Part shown: one piece after another, positions 55,136-64,000 of the stretch
Layout: every line of letters starts with the position of its first letter
Numbering within the stretch: position 1 is the stretch's first letter
From: Plotosus lineatus
Lineage: Eukaryota > Chordata > Actinopteri > Siluriformes > Plotosidae
Assembly: GCA_024760905.1 (NCBI GenBank)
Contig: CM045735.1
Span: forward strand, 7,904,661 to 7,968,660
Length of the DNA: 64,000 nucleotides
Direction: 5' to 3'
The notes under the pieces: model-generated
What the model was told of the DNA's origin: nothing
The model's database searches: none
Seen by the model: the letters and a program-made list of their open reading frames with translations, nothing else
Translations under genes and position numbers: made by a program

Positions 55136-57797
55136 ATGAAAGGAGATACCCCTGTGAACAGCACCATGAGTGTCGGCCAGGCAAGGAAGCTGGTGGAACA
55201 GCTGAAGATCGAAGCTAGTTTCTGTCGGATCAAGGTGAGACAGCGAGATTGTTCTCAACCCCCCCCCAACTTGTAGACTCTCAGCCTAATTTGTAAATTT
55301 GGAATTAGGTTAATAGGTGTGGCCTAATTCTGTCATCCCTTTTGATTATGCGGGTCACACAGACGTTTAATGGTGGCTCATTTACTTACCAGACATATTA
55401 AAGGGAAATTTAATCCAAACTTAACAGAAGCTTGCACGCATACTTTACGTCAGTTGATATTAATTTGTGCCGTTTCATGTTTAATTTGTGCTGTTTTCCA
55501 AAAGAGAAAAAAACATCAATAACTATTGTAATCCATAAAGTAGCGGAAAAGGTTAAAAACGGGGCTCCTGAGTGGCGCATTGATCGTGTGATTGCAAGTT
55601 CGAATAGGGGTTAGTGCCACAGCCACCTGTAGTCGGGCGTCCATGGGAGGTAATCGGCCGAGCTCTAACGGGAAGAACGACATACGGTACAGTGATTGCC
55701 AGCCAATCCTGGGCGTCTGTGAGCTTTTTTGTACGAGGGGGCGGATAGCGCTTTCCCTCCGAGTGTGTTAGACCGTCCCTAAATACGTATGTGCCGTAGT
55801 TCAAAAAGAGGCAGGTGGGAGCGAGCATTGCATGTCACGGAGGGGGGCGTGTGTGCATGCTTTCACCCTTCCCTGGTCGGTGGTGGTTGTGTGATATGGA
55901 AGGTAATACCTGATGGGTGGTAACTGGATACGACTAAATTATGGAAAACATCGGAAAAATTGTAAAAAATAAAGAAAAAGAGCTAAAGTTAATGTGTTTT
56001 ATCTTTTAGACTAACAAACCGCATTTATACATGCAGAAAATCTTATTTATATATTGAGAAGCAATCAGAAGCATCCTTGGTTTATACCTGATACCTGTGT
56101 GTATACGTGTGCATCTACAATCTGAGAAGCATTGTTGATGTGATCATCTGTTTAAATCATTATGCACATCTGGCAGATTAAAGGAATTATCCACCAGAGA
56201 GCAAGTCGCAGATAAAACAACACTGTCCCAACAGATTTTCTTGTCTTCTTGTGGTGGCTCATTGGTGGCCTTACTCATCCGAAGGTCAGTGGTTCAATCC
56301 CCACTATCGCCACTGTTGAACCCTAGAGCAAGGCCCTCAACCCTCAATTGCGCAAGTCTATAAAAATGATAATTGTCAGTCGCACCGGATAAGAGTGCAT
56401 GCTAAATGCTGTAAATGTACTTGTTTGAGCTTTTATTTTGTACAGATTTCTCCGTTATTAGGGTCGTGGGGAGACTTGAGCCCGTCGAAAATCCCTCCGG
56501 GTGAAGGTAGGGTTAACCCTGAGCAGCCCAGAATTGACTGGGATGGGTGCCAGCCTCACTGCGACCCTAATAAGGATTAAACGGTTACAGAAAATGAATG
56601 AACTTTGGTGCTCCACTGGTGTCTGAAATGAAAAATAAAGGCCTGAAGATGTCTGGGCGAGGGCAGAGTACACCCTAGACAGCTCGCCAGGCCATCGCAG
56701 GGCTGAAACACACTGACGTCTTTGCAGCTACTCTTGTCGATGAACCTCATACCATAGACAGTGAGAGACATGGCCGACCTTTGATAACCCAGTTAGCTGC
56801 ACTGGGGGAACAGTGCCAATCCATGGAGAGTGGGGTTTGAACCCCCAACCTTAGAATCAGTGATCCAGCACCTCTACCACTAGGCCACCACTGCTAGAGC
56901 ATGACAGTATGATTCCAAATCTAAAAAACTTTTGAACATTCAGAAAGCTCTTCAGAAACGTGCTTCCCCACCTCCCTCTGAAACGCTGACTTTGTGTGCG
57001 TGTGCCAGCCTGTTCTCCCTCTTTATTCCATTTATGCTGTGTGTGCTCTGCTCTGATTTACTGCCTTTTCTTTAGCACGCTACTGCATCAGAGAACCCCC
57101 CCCCCCCGTGCATTGTGTGGAGGATTTAGATGACCAATCCGATTAGAGTAGGCACAGACAGTGGGGAAAAAAGACCATAAATGAGATGAGGAAGCCAAAC
57201 ATTTCGTCTATCTCATGTACTCAAAATCAGTGCTTCTGATTTCTTCACTACACTGGTGGAGGTTTAATATTCATTCATTTATTCATTTTCTGAGCCACTT
57301 CATGCTAATTAAGGTCATGGGGATGCCGGCGCCCATCTCAGCCTATTTTGGGCAAGGGCAGAATACACCCTGAAGAGCTCACAAGGTCATCACAGGAGGT
57401 CTAATACTTGACCTTTAATAGGCACTTGACCGCTGGAAAAATACCTAAAGGTGCTACAGATCCCCTTCACAGACGGTTTCGATTAAAACCCTTTCAGGAA
57501 TATTAGAAACTATCCAGCACCTCCAAAGAAGCCTCACCTTGAAAGGTGTATCAACCAAACAATCAGAGCATTGAATATTTTTACGAGATCTGGGTCGAAA
57601 ATATTTCCAGAGATTTTGAGATTGGTTGAATGAAGCCTTGTTGAATATTTCTGCGCCTGCTCCCTCAGGTATCGAAGGCAGCTGCGGATTTGATGGCTTA
57701 CTGCGATGCTCATGCCTGCGAGGACCCTCTCATCACCCCTGTGCCCACCTCAGAGAACCCGTTCAGGGAGAAAAAGTTCTTCTGTGCTCTCCTCTGA
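55136..57797 (+). CDS. gng3: gng3, G-protein gamma-3 subunit, complete
   Basis: G-gamma-3 pairs with a G-beta subunit in neuronal heterotrimeric G proteins at the plasma membrane. Two coding exons, 55136-55234 (33 codons) and 57669-57797 (42 codons plus TGA), join in phase 0 to 75 aa, the human length. The acceptor gacag lies one base before the ATG. The sequence is nearly identical to human GNG3: [53 protein letters not shown] and [13 protein letters not shown]. The C-terminal CALL is a CAAX box expected to be geranylgeranylated. The 2.4-kb intron contains SINEs at 55559-55975, 56225-56421 and 56457-56895. The gene is divergent to bscl2, as in mammals. Confidence 0.96.
55559..55975 (+). mobile_element. 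tRNA-derived SINE, third type (about 415 bp)
   Basis: Head ggctcctgagtggcgcattg with box B gcaagttcgaatagg. The body includes ccgagctctaacgggaagaa and gggggcgtgtgtgcatgc. The 3' part, ggtaactggatacgactaaa then A-rich, is a familiar teleost SINE end. In the gng3 intron. Confidence 0.6.
56225..56421 (+). mobile_element. tRNA-derived SINE with a taaatgctgtaaatg tail
   Basis: Box B cagtggttcaatccc, then ggataagagtgcatgctaaa and tgctgtaaatg, the widespread fish SINE tail. In the gng3 intron. Confidence 0.6.
56653..56895 (-). mobile_element. SINE-A copy, tail truncated
   Basis: Core and head complement (gggcgagggcagagtacacc, gagagacatggccgac, ttgaacccccaacctta, ccaccactgc). An opposite-facing L2-type tail piece lies at 56457-56590. 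Confidence 0.6.
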
Positions 57798-57856
57798 ACA
57801 CAAATTCAGCAAGAATCTACTTCGCCCCATTTAGATGATTGATTTGTGTATTCTCA

Positions 57857-57900
<44 letters not shown>

Positions 57901-58720
57901 CCCTTCTCACACACATACACACACACAGAATCAAAATTTCTAGTTCAGGAATTTGATCACGCGAGTGTGGTCAAGGTTAAACATCCATAACATGGGGACA
58001 TGCTACGATGTTTTTCGTGTTTTATGAGAAACACTAACTCTCGATTTATTAGGCAGGTGTGAATTAGATATTAAGTAATAACGCAAATATAACTATAGTA
58101 GTGTACAAGGTGAACACACACATACATATGCAAGCACATGATTTTTCTAAACAATGAAAATGATACAAGATTTGAAGTTGGATGCTTATTATTTAAACTA
58201 TTTAAAGTATTCCACATTTAAATAACATGTATATTGCTTTTATCCCCCAGATGTTATACATGGATGTGATTTATAAATTCGGTACGTTTTGGATTTTTTT
58301 TATCTTTTCGTGTGGCTCTTTATGTGTGTATTTTGGTCAACTTTTGATTTTTTTTTTTACAAATATTTATTTATATATTTTTTAATTGGCAAAGTGGGGT
58401 ACATTGATCTACACAAAAATTACACATAAAAATCATCTAAAATATATACTATGGGGTTTTCAAGAGCAATCAGGATGGATTAGGAAAAGGAAATGACTGT
58501 TAGCTGAAAACAGTTCAATTATTTATGAACCCAAGCAACTGTATCCCTGCAGCCTTGTGATCCAATATGGGGTTTTACAAAAAAAATACTACAGACCAAA
58601 TTAAACCAAAAATAAAAAACAGTATCACCAACAGTTTGTGTTCTTGTAAATCTTGCTTGATCAGAATGATTACCATCTACAGGAGTTTCATTTCACTCTC
58701 TCGTTTGCCAAAATGCATTG
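57798..58720 (+). other. gng3: gng3 3' flank
   Basis: Includes (TC)n at 57859-57899. The rest is unique AT-rich DNA with no further gene. Confidence 0.4.
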
Positions 58721-58882
58721 TCCTATTAGGGTCATAGTGAGGCTGGAGCCTATTTCAGCCAGCACTGGGTGAAAGGAGGAGTACATGTGGAACAGCTTGC
58801 CAGACCATTGCAGGAAAACATTAACAACTAGAGGTCATTTCAAACAGCTAATTTGGGCCAAACACCCAATAAATAGGCTTGG

Positions 58883-59080
58883 TGGTGGTGGTGTGGTGGT
58901 TTGGGTGCAAGGATCAAGGGGTCATGGGTTCAAATCTTGGTTGAATCCCCATCATACTGAGACTCAATGAGGTTTCAACCATCAACCATGAGTGTGCCTC
59001 TCTCCACCATGCATTATAAACAGGTAGCAGTAAAAATATATACAGTACTGGGAAGGTAACCTGTGATGGACTCCACATAG
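58883..59080 (+). mobile_element. SINE-C copy, 3' part altered
   Basis: The head region (gggttcaaatcttggttg) and body (gtgtgcctctctccaccatg, ctgggaaggtaacctgtgat) match SINE-C in the plus orientation. Confidence 0.45.
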
Positions 59081-59149
59081 CACTCAAGCCCAGGACCTTT
59101 ATGCTGTGAGGTGGATGTTAAAACCACTATGTCACCATCTGCCCGACAC

Positions 59150-60284
59150 GGGTGAAGAAATGATCCCACTCAAGGCAAGTAAATTTCAGTGCTGAATAAA
59201 CATGCATTATACACCACAGATTAATTCATGGGAATCCAAAATCAGCCAATGCCATTACCATTCCATTGGCACATCCTGGGCTTGACTTCGCCCCCTTGAG
59301 ACTACTTTGACTCGACGATTAATCACAGGCGAGGTGACGCAAACTGGCATGTAGTACTGTGTCCAGGTGGAACGAGGCTTTTATACTAATGCAGTTGGTT
59401 AAATAACAGTTCAGTGTATGATTGTGGACCAGAGGCCAACATGACAAGTTCTCTTTTCACCCAACAGAGGAAGCAATCGATGTTAAAAACAGCGAGTGAA
59501 AATACCATTGGAATAAAAACCGTACTGAAATAAACCTTTAATTAATGGTACTTTACATCCCTGAAATACACCACGCTTCAGTGTTCGGAAAATATCCAAC
59601 TCCAATTACCTTCTAATTCTAGTCATTCATTTTATTTCTACCTCAATGTAGTCATAGAAGTACAGCGGTATAAACTCATACAGTGTATTATTTACATTTT
59701 TCTCAACAACTTAAACTTCTACTAGGGTTTGAAGAGACTGGAGCCAATCTCAGCTGACTCCGGTTGAAGGATAGATTACACCCTGAAAACTCTACCATTC
59801 ACACTCACAACTGTTAAAACCCTGTTAACCTAAAGTGATGACTTTGGGAGTGTGGGAGAACCCCGAGAACGTGAAAACGCCACACTGAACCGCCCTTAAC
59901 AAGCCTGAAACTCAAACCCAGGACATGCTAACCATCACGCCACCGTGCTGCCCCCTGGACATCATGAATAAAAGCGACAACAGTTTAATTCTACCATTGT
60001 ATATATATTACTGTTTCTTGAATTCATGCTCCAACGCCAGAAGGAAAATAACGGTGAATGAGTAAATTGCTTCTAAAACCATGTTTCTTTATTAAGTCTT
60101 TTCAGATCAAATGAACAGAGCACTGGAGGCTTAAAATCCAAACAGCTGTTCAACTGAACATTCATTTCAAACCCATCTTTTAAAAACTATCCTTCGAATA
60201 AACTGTGTAAAACACTACAATATTGGCACAGATTAAACCGTGTGTATGTTCCAATACATAAAAACACACAAGATCATCCCAATA
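59150..60284. other. Unique DNA with a SINE-B remnant
   Basis: 59705-59955 is a decayed minus-strand SINE-B. No gene recognised elsewhere. Confidence 0.4.
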
Positions 60285-60560
60285 CAGTGGTATCTCACCT
60301 TACAAAAGACCCAACAAATGAAAAATCCAAGTTACGAAACGCATTTACCTAAAATTTCTAGATACGAAAAAAATTCACGTTACAAAATGCACCATCTCAA
60401 AAATTCAAACAATGTGTGAATTGCTCTCCCATTGGCTATCTCCGAACACCCCGCCCTGCTGGCCTCCCATTGGCTAGGAGGGAGCTGTATCTCCATAATA
60501 CCCATGATGCTTTTCTGAGCAAGCATGCCAAGCCAACTGAGCCAGAAAATGATAAGGAGT
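60285..60560. mobile_element. Tigger/pogo-type MITE family 1, left end
   Basis: Starts after TA with cagtggtatctcacctta and keeps the family's inner terminal part (cctcccattggctaggaggg). The matching right end was not found, probably because of the later (TA)n expansion and rearrangement. Confidence 0.6.
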
Positions 60561-60624
60561 GCCCATCGGGCTTGTAAATACCCACCTAGACACAAAACAC
60601 TTCTACTATATAAATATATACGTA

Positions 60625-60629
60625 TATAC

Positions 60630-60660
<31 letters not shown>

Positions 60661-60682
60661 CTAGTGTGTGTGTGTGTGTATG

Positions 60683-60755
<73 letters not shown>

Positions 60756-60756
60756 T
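60625..60756. repeat. (TA)n/(GT)n microsatellite
   Basis: About 130 bp, mostly TA. Confidence 0.92.
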
Positions 60757-60799
60757 GTACACCCACTCACACACATATAAACTAACACCCATGATACAT

Positions 60800-61395
60800 A
60801 TAAAATAGTTGGCTTCGGTGAGGGGCATTCTCTGTGATCTCTCTTTCGGCTTGTAAATGGTTCCGATGGTCGACGGAGCCATTTGGAAGAAACGTGTAAC
60901 ATTCATGTGTTTTTCACCAGCATCAATTTTCTTGATAATAGCCATCTTTGTTTCTAACGAGATGGCTTGCCGCTTTTTCTGATTACCACTATCACTAGTA
61001 GGCTTACGCTTCTAACCAACCATATTTGCTTCGGGTTACAAAAGTCTGCAAAACAGTGTAAACACAAAGATAACAGAGAAGACGTCTTAACACAAGGGTA
61101 ACACGCAGTGAACTGGGAAGAAGGAGGGGCACATTCAGTCTGTTGTTTGTAAACAATGGACGCAGCGTCATTACGTGTTTGCATCATTACGTCAGCGTAC
61201 TACGTAGCTACGTCTCATACTACAGAGAGCACGCTAAACTCAAAATTTGACATAATAAAAAAAAAAACCAAAAATATAAAACCGAAAAATATGTAATGAA
61301 CGTAAGTCGGGGAGCGATGGAACGAATGAACGTAAGTCGGGGAGCGATGGAACGAATGAACGTAAGTCGGGGAGCGATGGTACTAGTGAGAGAGA
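60800..61395 (-). mobile_element. Tigger/pogo element, 5' part with transposase start
   Basis: On the minus strand about 61000-60805 encodes a CENP-B-like helix-turn-helix: [20 protein letters not shown] then [20 protein letters not shown], as in pogo/Tigger transposases. (Upstream, KKRQAIS is read from the same frame.) The catalytic DDE part is missing. The outer end holds three 30-bp repeats at 61296-61380. Confidence 0.65.
61294..61382. repeat. Three tandem 30-bp repeats
   Basis: The unit aatgaacgtaagtcggggag plus cgatggaacg occurs three times, identical except at the outer edges. It resembles an element's terminal inverted repeat that has been amplified. Confidence 0.85.
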
Positions 61396-62130
61396 AAAAA
61401 AATTGAGTGTACATATATATATAAGATCTGCTGACTTCTCTGTGCTGGAATTCTAGGATGTTGCTTAAATACGAGGTGAAATCGTAATGAAAAATGTATA
61501 ACCAAGTGAGAGATTCTGTTTATTGCAATTTCCTATATTCTGGATTCAAAAAAACGGTGCTAAGCTGTGGTTCTCCAACAATTTAGTGACTGCAGTGGCA
61601 GAAAAAGTCAAGGTATAAATGAACAGTACTTGCTCCAGTAGTATATTTATGGTTTTATTGTTCATTGATTATGGTGTGCTTGACATTGTTGTTGTCTTAT
61701 TCATTTAATATATAAATAACCCTCAAGGTTGCTACTGATCACTGGCTGTAAAAAGGTGTGGATGGTGTCCTACTATATGATGTGGGACATGTTGCCAAAG
61801 ACGCACCGTCGGTTTGGGCAAGCATAAGCGAGACTGTCAGTAATCACAGTAAAGAAGAGAAGAAAAAGTAAGCCTAACTCACATTTCATCGCTAACCCCC
61901 CCACCCCACCCCACCCCACCCCACCCCCACCCCCAATCAGAGGTGGAGATGATACTGGCTTAGTACGGTATTCTGAAAAGCCATTTTACCTATTCTGATA
62001 AGTGTGTGTGCCTCCCTCCTTTATTTGAAGGGTTTTAATTGGAGCTCCTGAGGCCACATGATGTGATGACATGAGCAACCTGTTAAACTGGACAGGTATG
62101 GATTTGCTCCTCTCTAATATCCTGTTGAAG
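61396..62130. other. Unique DNA with a (CCCCA)n tract
   Basis: Pentamer repeats ccccaccccaccccacccc lie at about 61898-61934. No gene recognised. Confidence 0.5.
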
Positions 62131-62135
62131 AAATC

Positions 62136-62963
62136 GGGTGTTGCAAATAAGCAAGTGGTGGATAGTCTTTCTTCATAGAAATGAATCCGATTGGCTTGAA
62201 ACTTGGGTCACTGTAGTCATTGAGAAGGCTACTGGCCTAGACTTAATCCCTGCAAGAGTACTAACACAGGTTGCACCAGAATTGGCTAAGCCATTTTTGC
62301 CAGACTTTCAAGCACTACTTAGTAAGTGGTATACAGTACACCAAAGCAATTGTCCATGTAATCCTTTGCCACAAAAAGAGAAGTAAACGTGACCCTAACA
62401 ATTACAGGCCAGTGTCCCTTCTGAGCATTATCAGTAAGGTGATGGAAGCCCTTGTCAACAGGGCTCTGTGGAAGTACATATGCAAAAACAGACTAACATC
62501 AGATAAGCAGATTGGCTTCAGAGCTGGATATTCCACTGCAGATGCCTTAACATATACAGTATAAGCCAAAACCAGCATGATGCACTGAATAAGAAGCAAG
62601 AGGCAAGGCTGATAAGCCTTGATATTAGCAGGGTCATCGGAAGGGTTTGGCAGAGATTTCGTAGCCAAATTGGAAGCCCTGGGTCTAAGAGGCTGTCTTC
62701 GGAAATGGATTGAAGACTATCTTAGCAATAGGGAACTGAGAGTAACTATCAACAGAACTGCTTCAAGTGCTAAACTAATTAATGCAGGTGTCCCTCAGGG
62801 CTCAATCCTTGGCCCACTGCTGTTCATAATCTACATTGATGACCTGCCTGAGAAACTGAAAAACACAGCAATCCTGTATGCAGATGACTCATCAGTAATG
62901 AGCATAATAAAATACAGACACCTCAGAGCACCAGCAGGCAAATCCCTAAATGAGGACTAAGCT
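62136..62963 (+). mobile_element. LINE reverse-transcriptase fragment (jockey/CR1-like), left part
   Basis: RT motifs in broken frames: GLDLIPARVL, DPNNYRPVSLLSIISKVMEA, KQIGFRAGYSTADAL, GLRGCLRKWIEDYLSNR, AGVPQGSILGPLLFIIYIDD and the catalytic LYADDSSV. The endonuclease domain is absent. The frame reaches LNED and is then cut by the hAT insertion at 62964. It resumes after it, at 63947, with EIQKWANR. Confidence 0.82.
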
Positions 62964-63781
62964 CAGGTGTGGTGGCCGACCCACGGCTTCTGAGCCGCAT
63001 GTAGCTCTTTGCCTAGTTTCATTCGGCTCTCACGTTCATATCGAAGTTTGTGGTTTTTTAATGGACATGTTTGTTTTGCTTGAGTTCAAGATGGAATTAT
63101 TGTCAAATGCTTAGCTGCATGAGATGAAAATACTGCAAAGCTTCAGTATGCGCAAAATCATTTCAGTGAACAATTTGTGTCAAATTTGCTCTTAAAATTA
63201 AAAAAAAATGCACAGCAGAATGAAAATATGAAGATGAACATTTTTAATAGAGTGGGAGAGTTTATATTTTTGTTGTTCTTGAATGTAATGGAAAGCCATT
63301 GTGCCTTATATGTCAGGCGTCATTGGCACATTTCAAAACTTCAAATCTTCAGCGCCACTTCAGCTCACTGCATGCTAACCTTGACCAGGAATTTCCTAAA
63401 GGGGCTGAGCTTCATAAGTACAAGCTGTTCACTTTGAAAAGTCAGGAAGAAAAGCAGATATGGTTTTTCCAAATATTTACGAAGTGCTCAGAGACCGTTA
63501 ACGCTTGCATCTTTTCAACCGGCTTGGAATATTACATGGGCCAAAACACCATACAATGAAGAAGAGTTCGTTGTAAAATCCCTCAGTGACGTTGTTGAAA
63601 TCTTGTCTCTTGAAAACGACAAACTAAATCGCGTGGTATCGGATGTCCAACTGTCCCGTCACACTGCTGAACACAGAATATTGAACATTAACACTGCTGT
63701 TGAATCACAGTTGCACTCTGGCCTTCAAAGATGTATTTTATCATGTTGGTGTGTGAATTTACAATAAATCTGGATGAGCAG

Positions 63782-63836
<55 letters not shown>

Positions 63837-63938
63837 GGATGGGTGACGTTCATGTGTGCCCATGTGTATGATGTGGCTCTTTGTGGTAACACAGTAAAAA
63901 AATGTGTCTCTTGATGTCTGACTGGTTGGCCACCTCTG
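62964..63938 (+). mobile_element. hAT transposon derivative (975 bp) inserted in a LINE
   Basis: The termini caggtgtggtggccgacc and ggttggccacctctg are imperfect inverted repeats of the hAT type (CAG-GTGGCCAACC). They are flanked by 8-bp duplications with two differences, actaagct (62956-62963) and aattagct (63939-63946). Inside, 63299-63500 encodes a BED-type zinc finger (CLIC ... LQRHFSSLH, Cx2C and Hx4H) and nearby transposase-like sequence. About 63545-63720 reads like a further transposase scrap (VVEILSLEND, LHSGLQ). The catalytic core is deleted, so it is non-autonomous. A (GT)n tract lies at 63785-63833. Confidence 0.8.
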
Positions 63939-64000
63939 AATTAGCTGAAATCCAGAAATGGGCAAATCGCTGAAATATCCTCTTTGATTTTCCTAAATTC
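63939..64000 (+). mobile_element. LINE continuation after the hAT insertion
   Basis: Reads EIQKWANR then ILFDFPK, the segment that normally follows LNEDL in this RT family. This shows the hAT interrupted the LINE. It runs off the right edge. Confidence 0.75.

Noticed and set aside
63177..63437. An 86-codon frame starting MSNLLLKLKK
   Set aside because: It runs through the hAT interior in the wrong frame. The frame with the Cx2C and Hx4H finger is the meaningful one.

Overview
The window looks like teleost fish nuclear DNA, probably from a spiny-rayed fish. It has short GT-AG exons of vertebrate genes separated by long AT-rich introns. It also has very long (TA)n, (CA)n and (GTA)n tracts and a dense load of fish-type SINEs, LINE relics and DNA-transposon MITEs. 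No bacterial, organellar or viral gene was recognised.

Four vertebrate genes are supported exon by exon, with matching splice phases. nxf1 (mRNA export factor, minus strand, 138-3490) contributes its first three coding exons and runs off the left edge. plvap (endothelial diaphragm protein, plus strand, 15828-18030) is complete in five exons, 494 aa. bscl2 (seipin, lipid-droplet biogenesis, minus strand, 33254-42710) is complete in ten coding exons, 385 aa, with a probable non-coding first exon near 48.7 kb. gng3 (G-protein gamma-3, plus strand, 55136-57797) is complete in two coding exons, 75 aa. bscl2 and gng3 are divergent, as in mammals. nxf1, bscl2 and gng3 also lie together on human 11q12.3, whereas human PLVAP is on chromosome 19.

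Layout: 0-3.5 kb nxf1 5' end; 3.8-5.1 kb CR1/L2-like LINE relic; 5.4-9 kb Tc1-like relic and SINEs; 9.2-9.65 kb a perfect 206-bp palindrome carrying two opposed hammerhead-ribozyme motifs; 10.0-12.8 kb a 5'-truncated RTE-clade LINE; 13-15.5 kb MITEs, SINEs and microsatellites; 15.8-19 kb plvap; 19-33 kb repeat-rich intergenic DNA with a 600-bp (GTA)n-type array; 33-49 kb bscl2, its introns full of pogo/Tigger-type MITEs and SINEs, with a second RTE-like LINE at 45.2-47.65 kb between its putative first exon and its coding exons; 49-58 kb the bscl2-gng3 interval and gng3; 58-64 kb more MITEs and a LINE interrupted by a hAT transposon.

The genes do not form one pathway. The most coherent system is the transposon community. 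An RTE LINE, an internally deleted RTE derivative and a tRNA-derived SINE family share the same RTE 3' end, and the same SINE head also occurs with an L2-type tail. The hammerhead pair is the most unusual structure. Exon calls rest on splice-site consensus, reading-frame continuity and recognised protein similarity read by eye; no alignment or database search was run. Repeat boundaries are approximate unless stated as exact.
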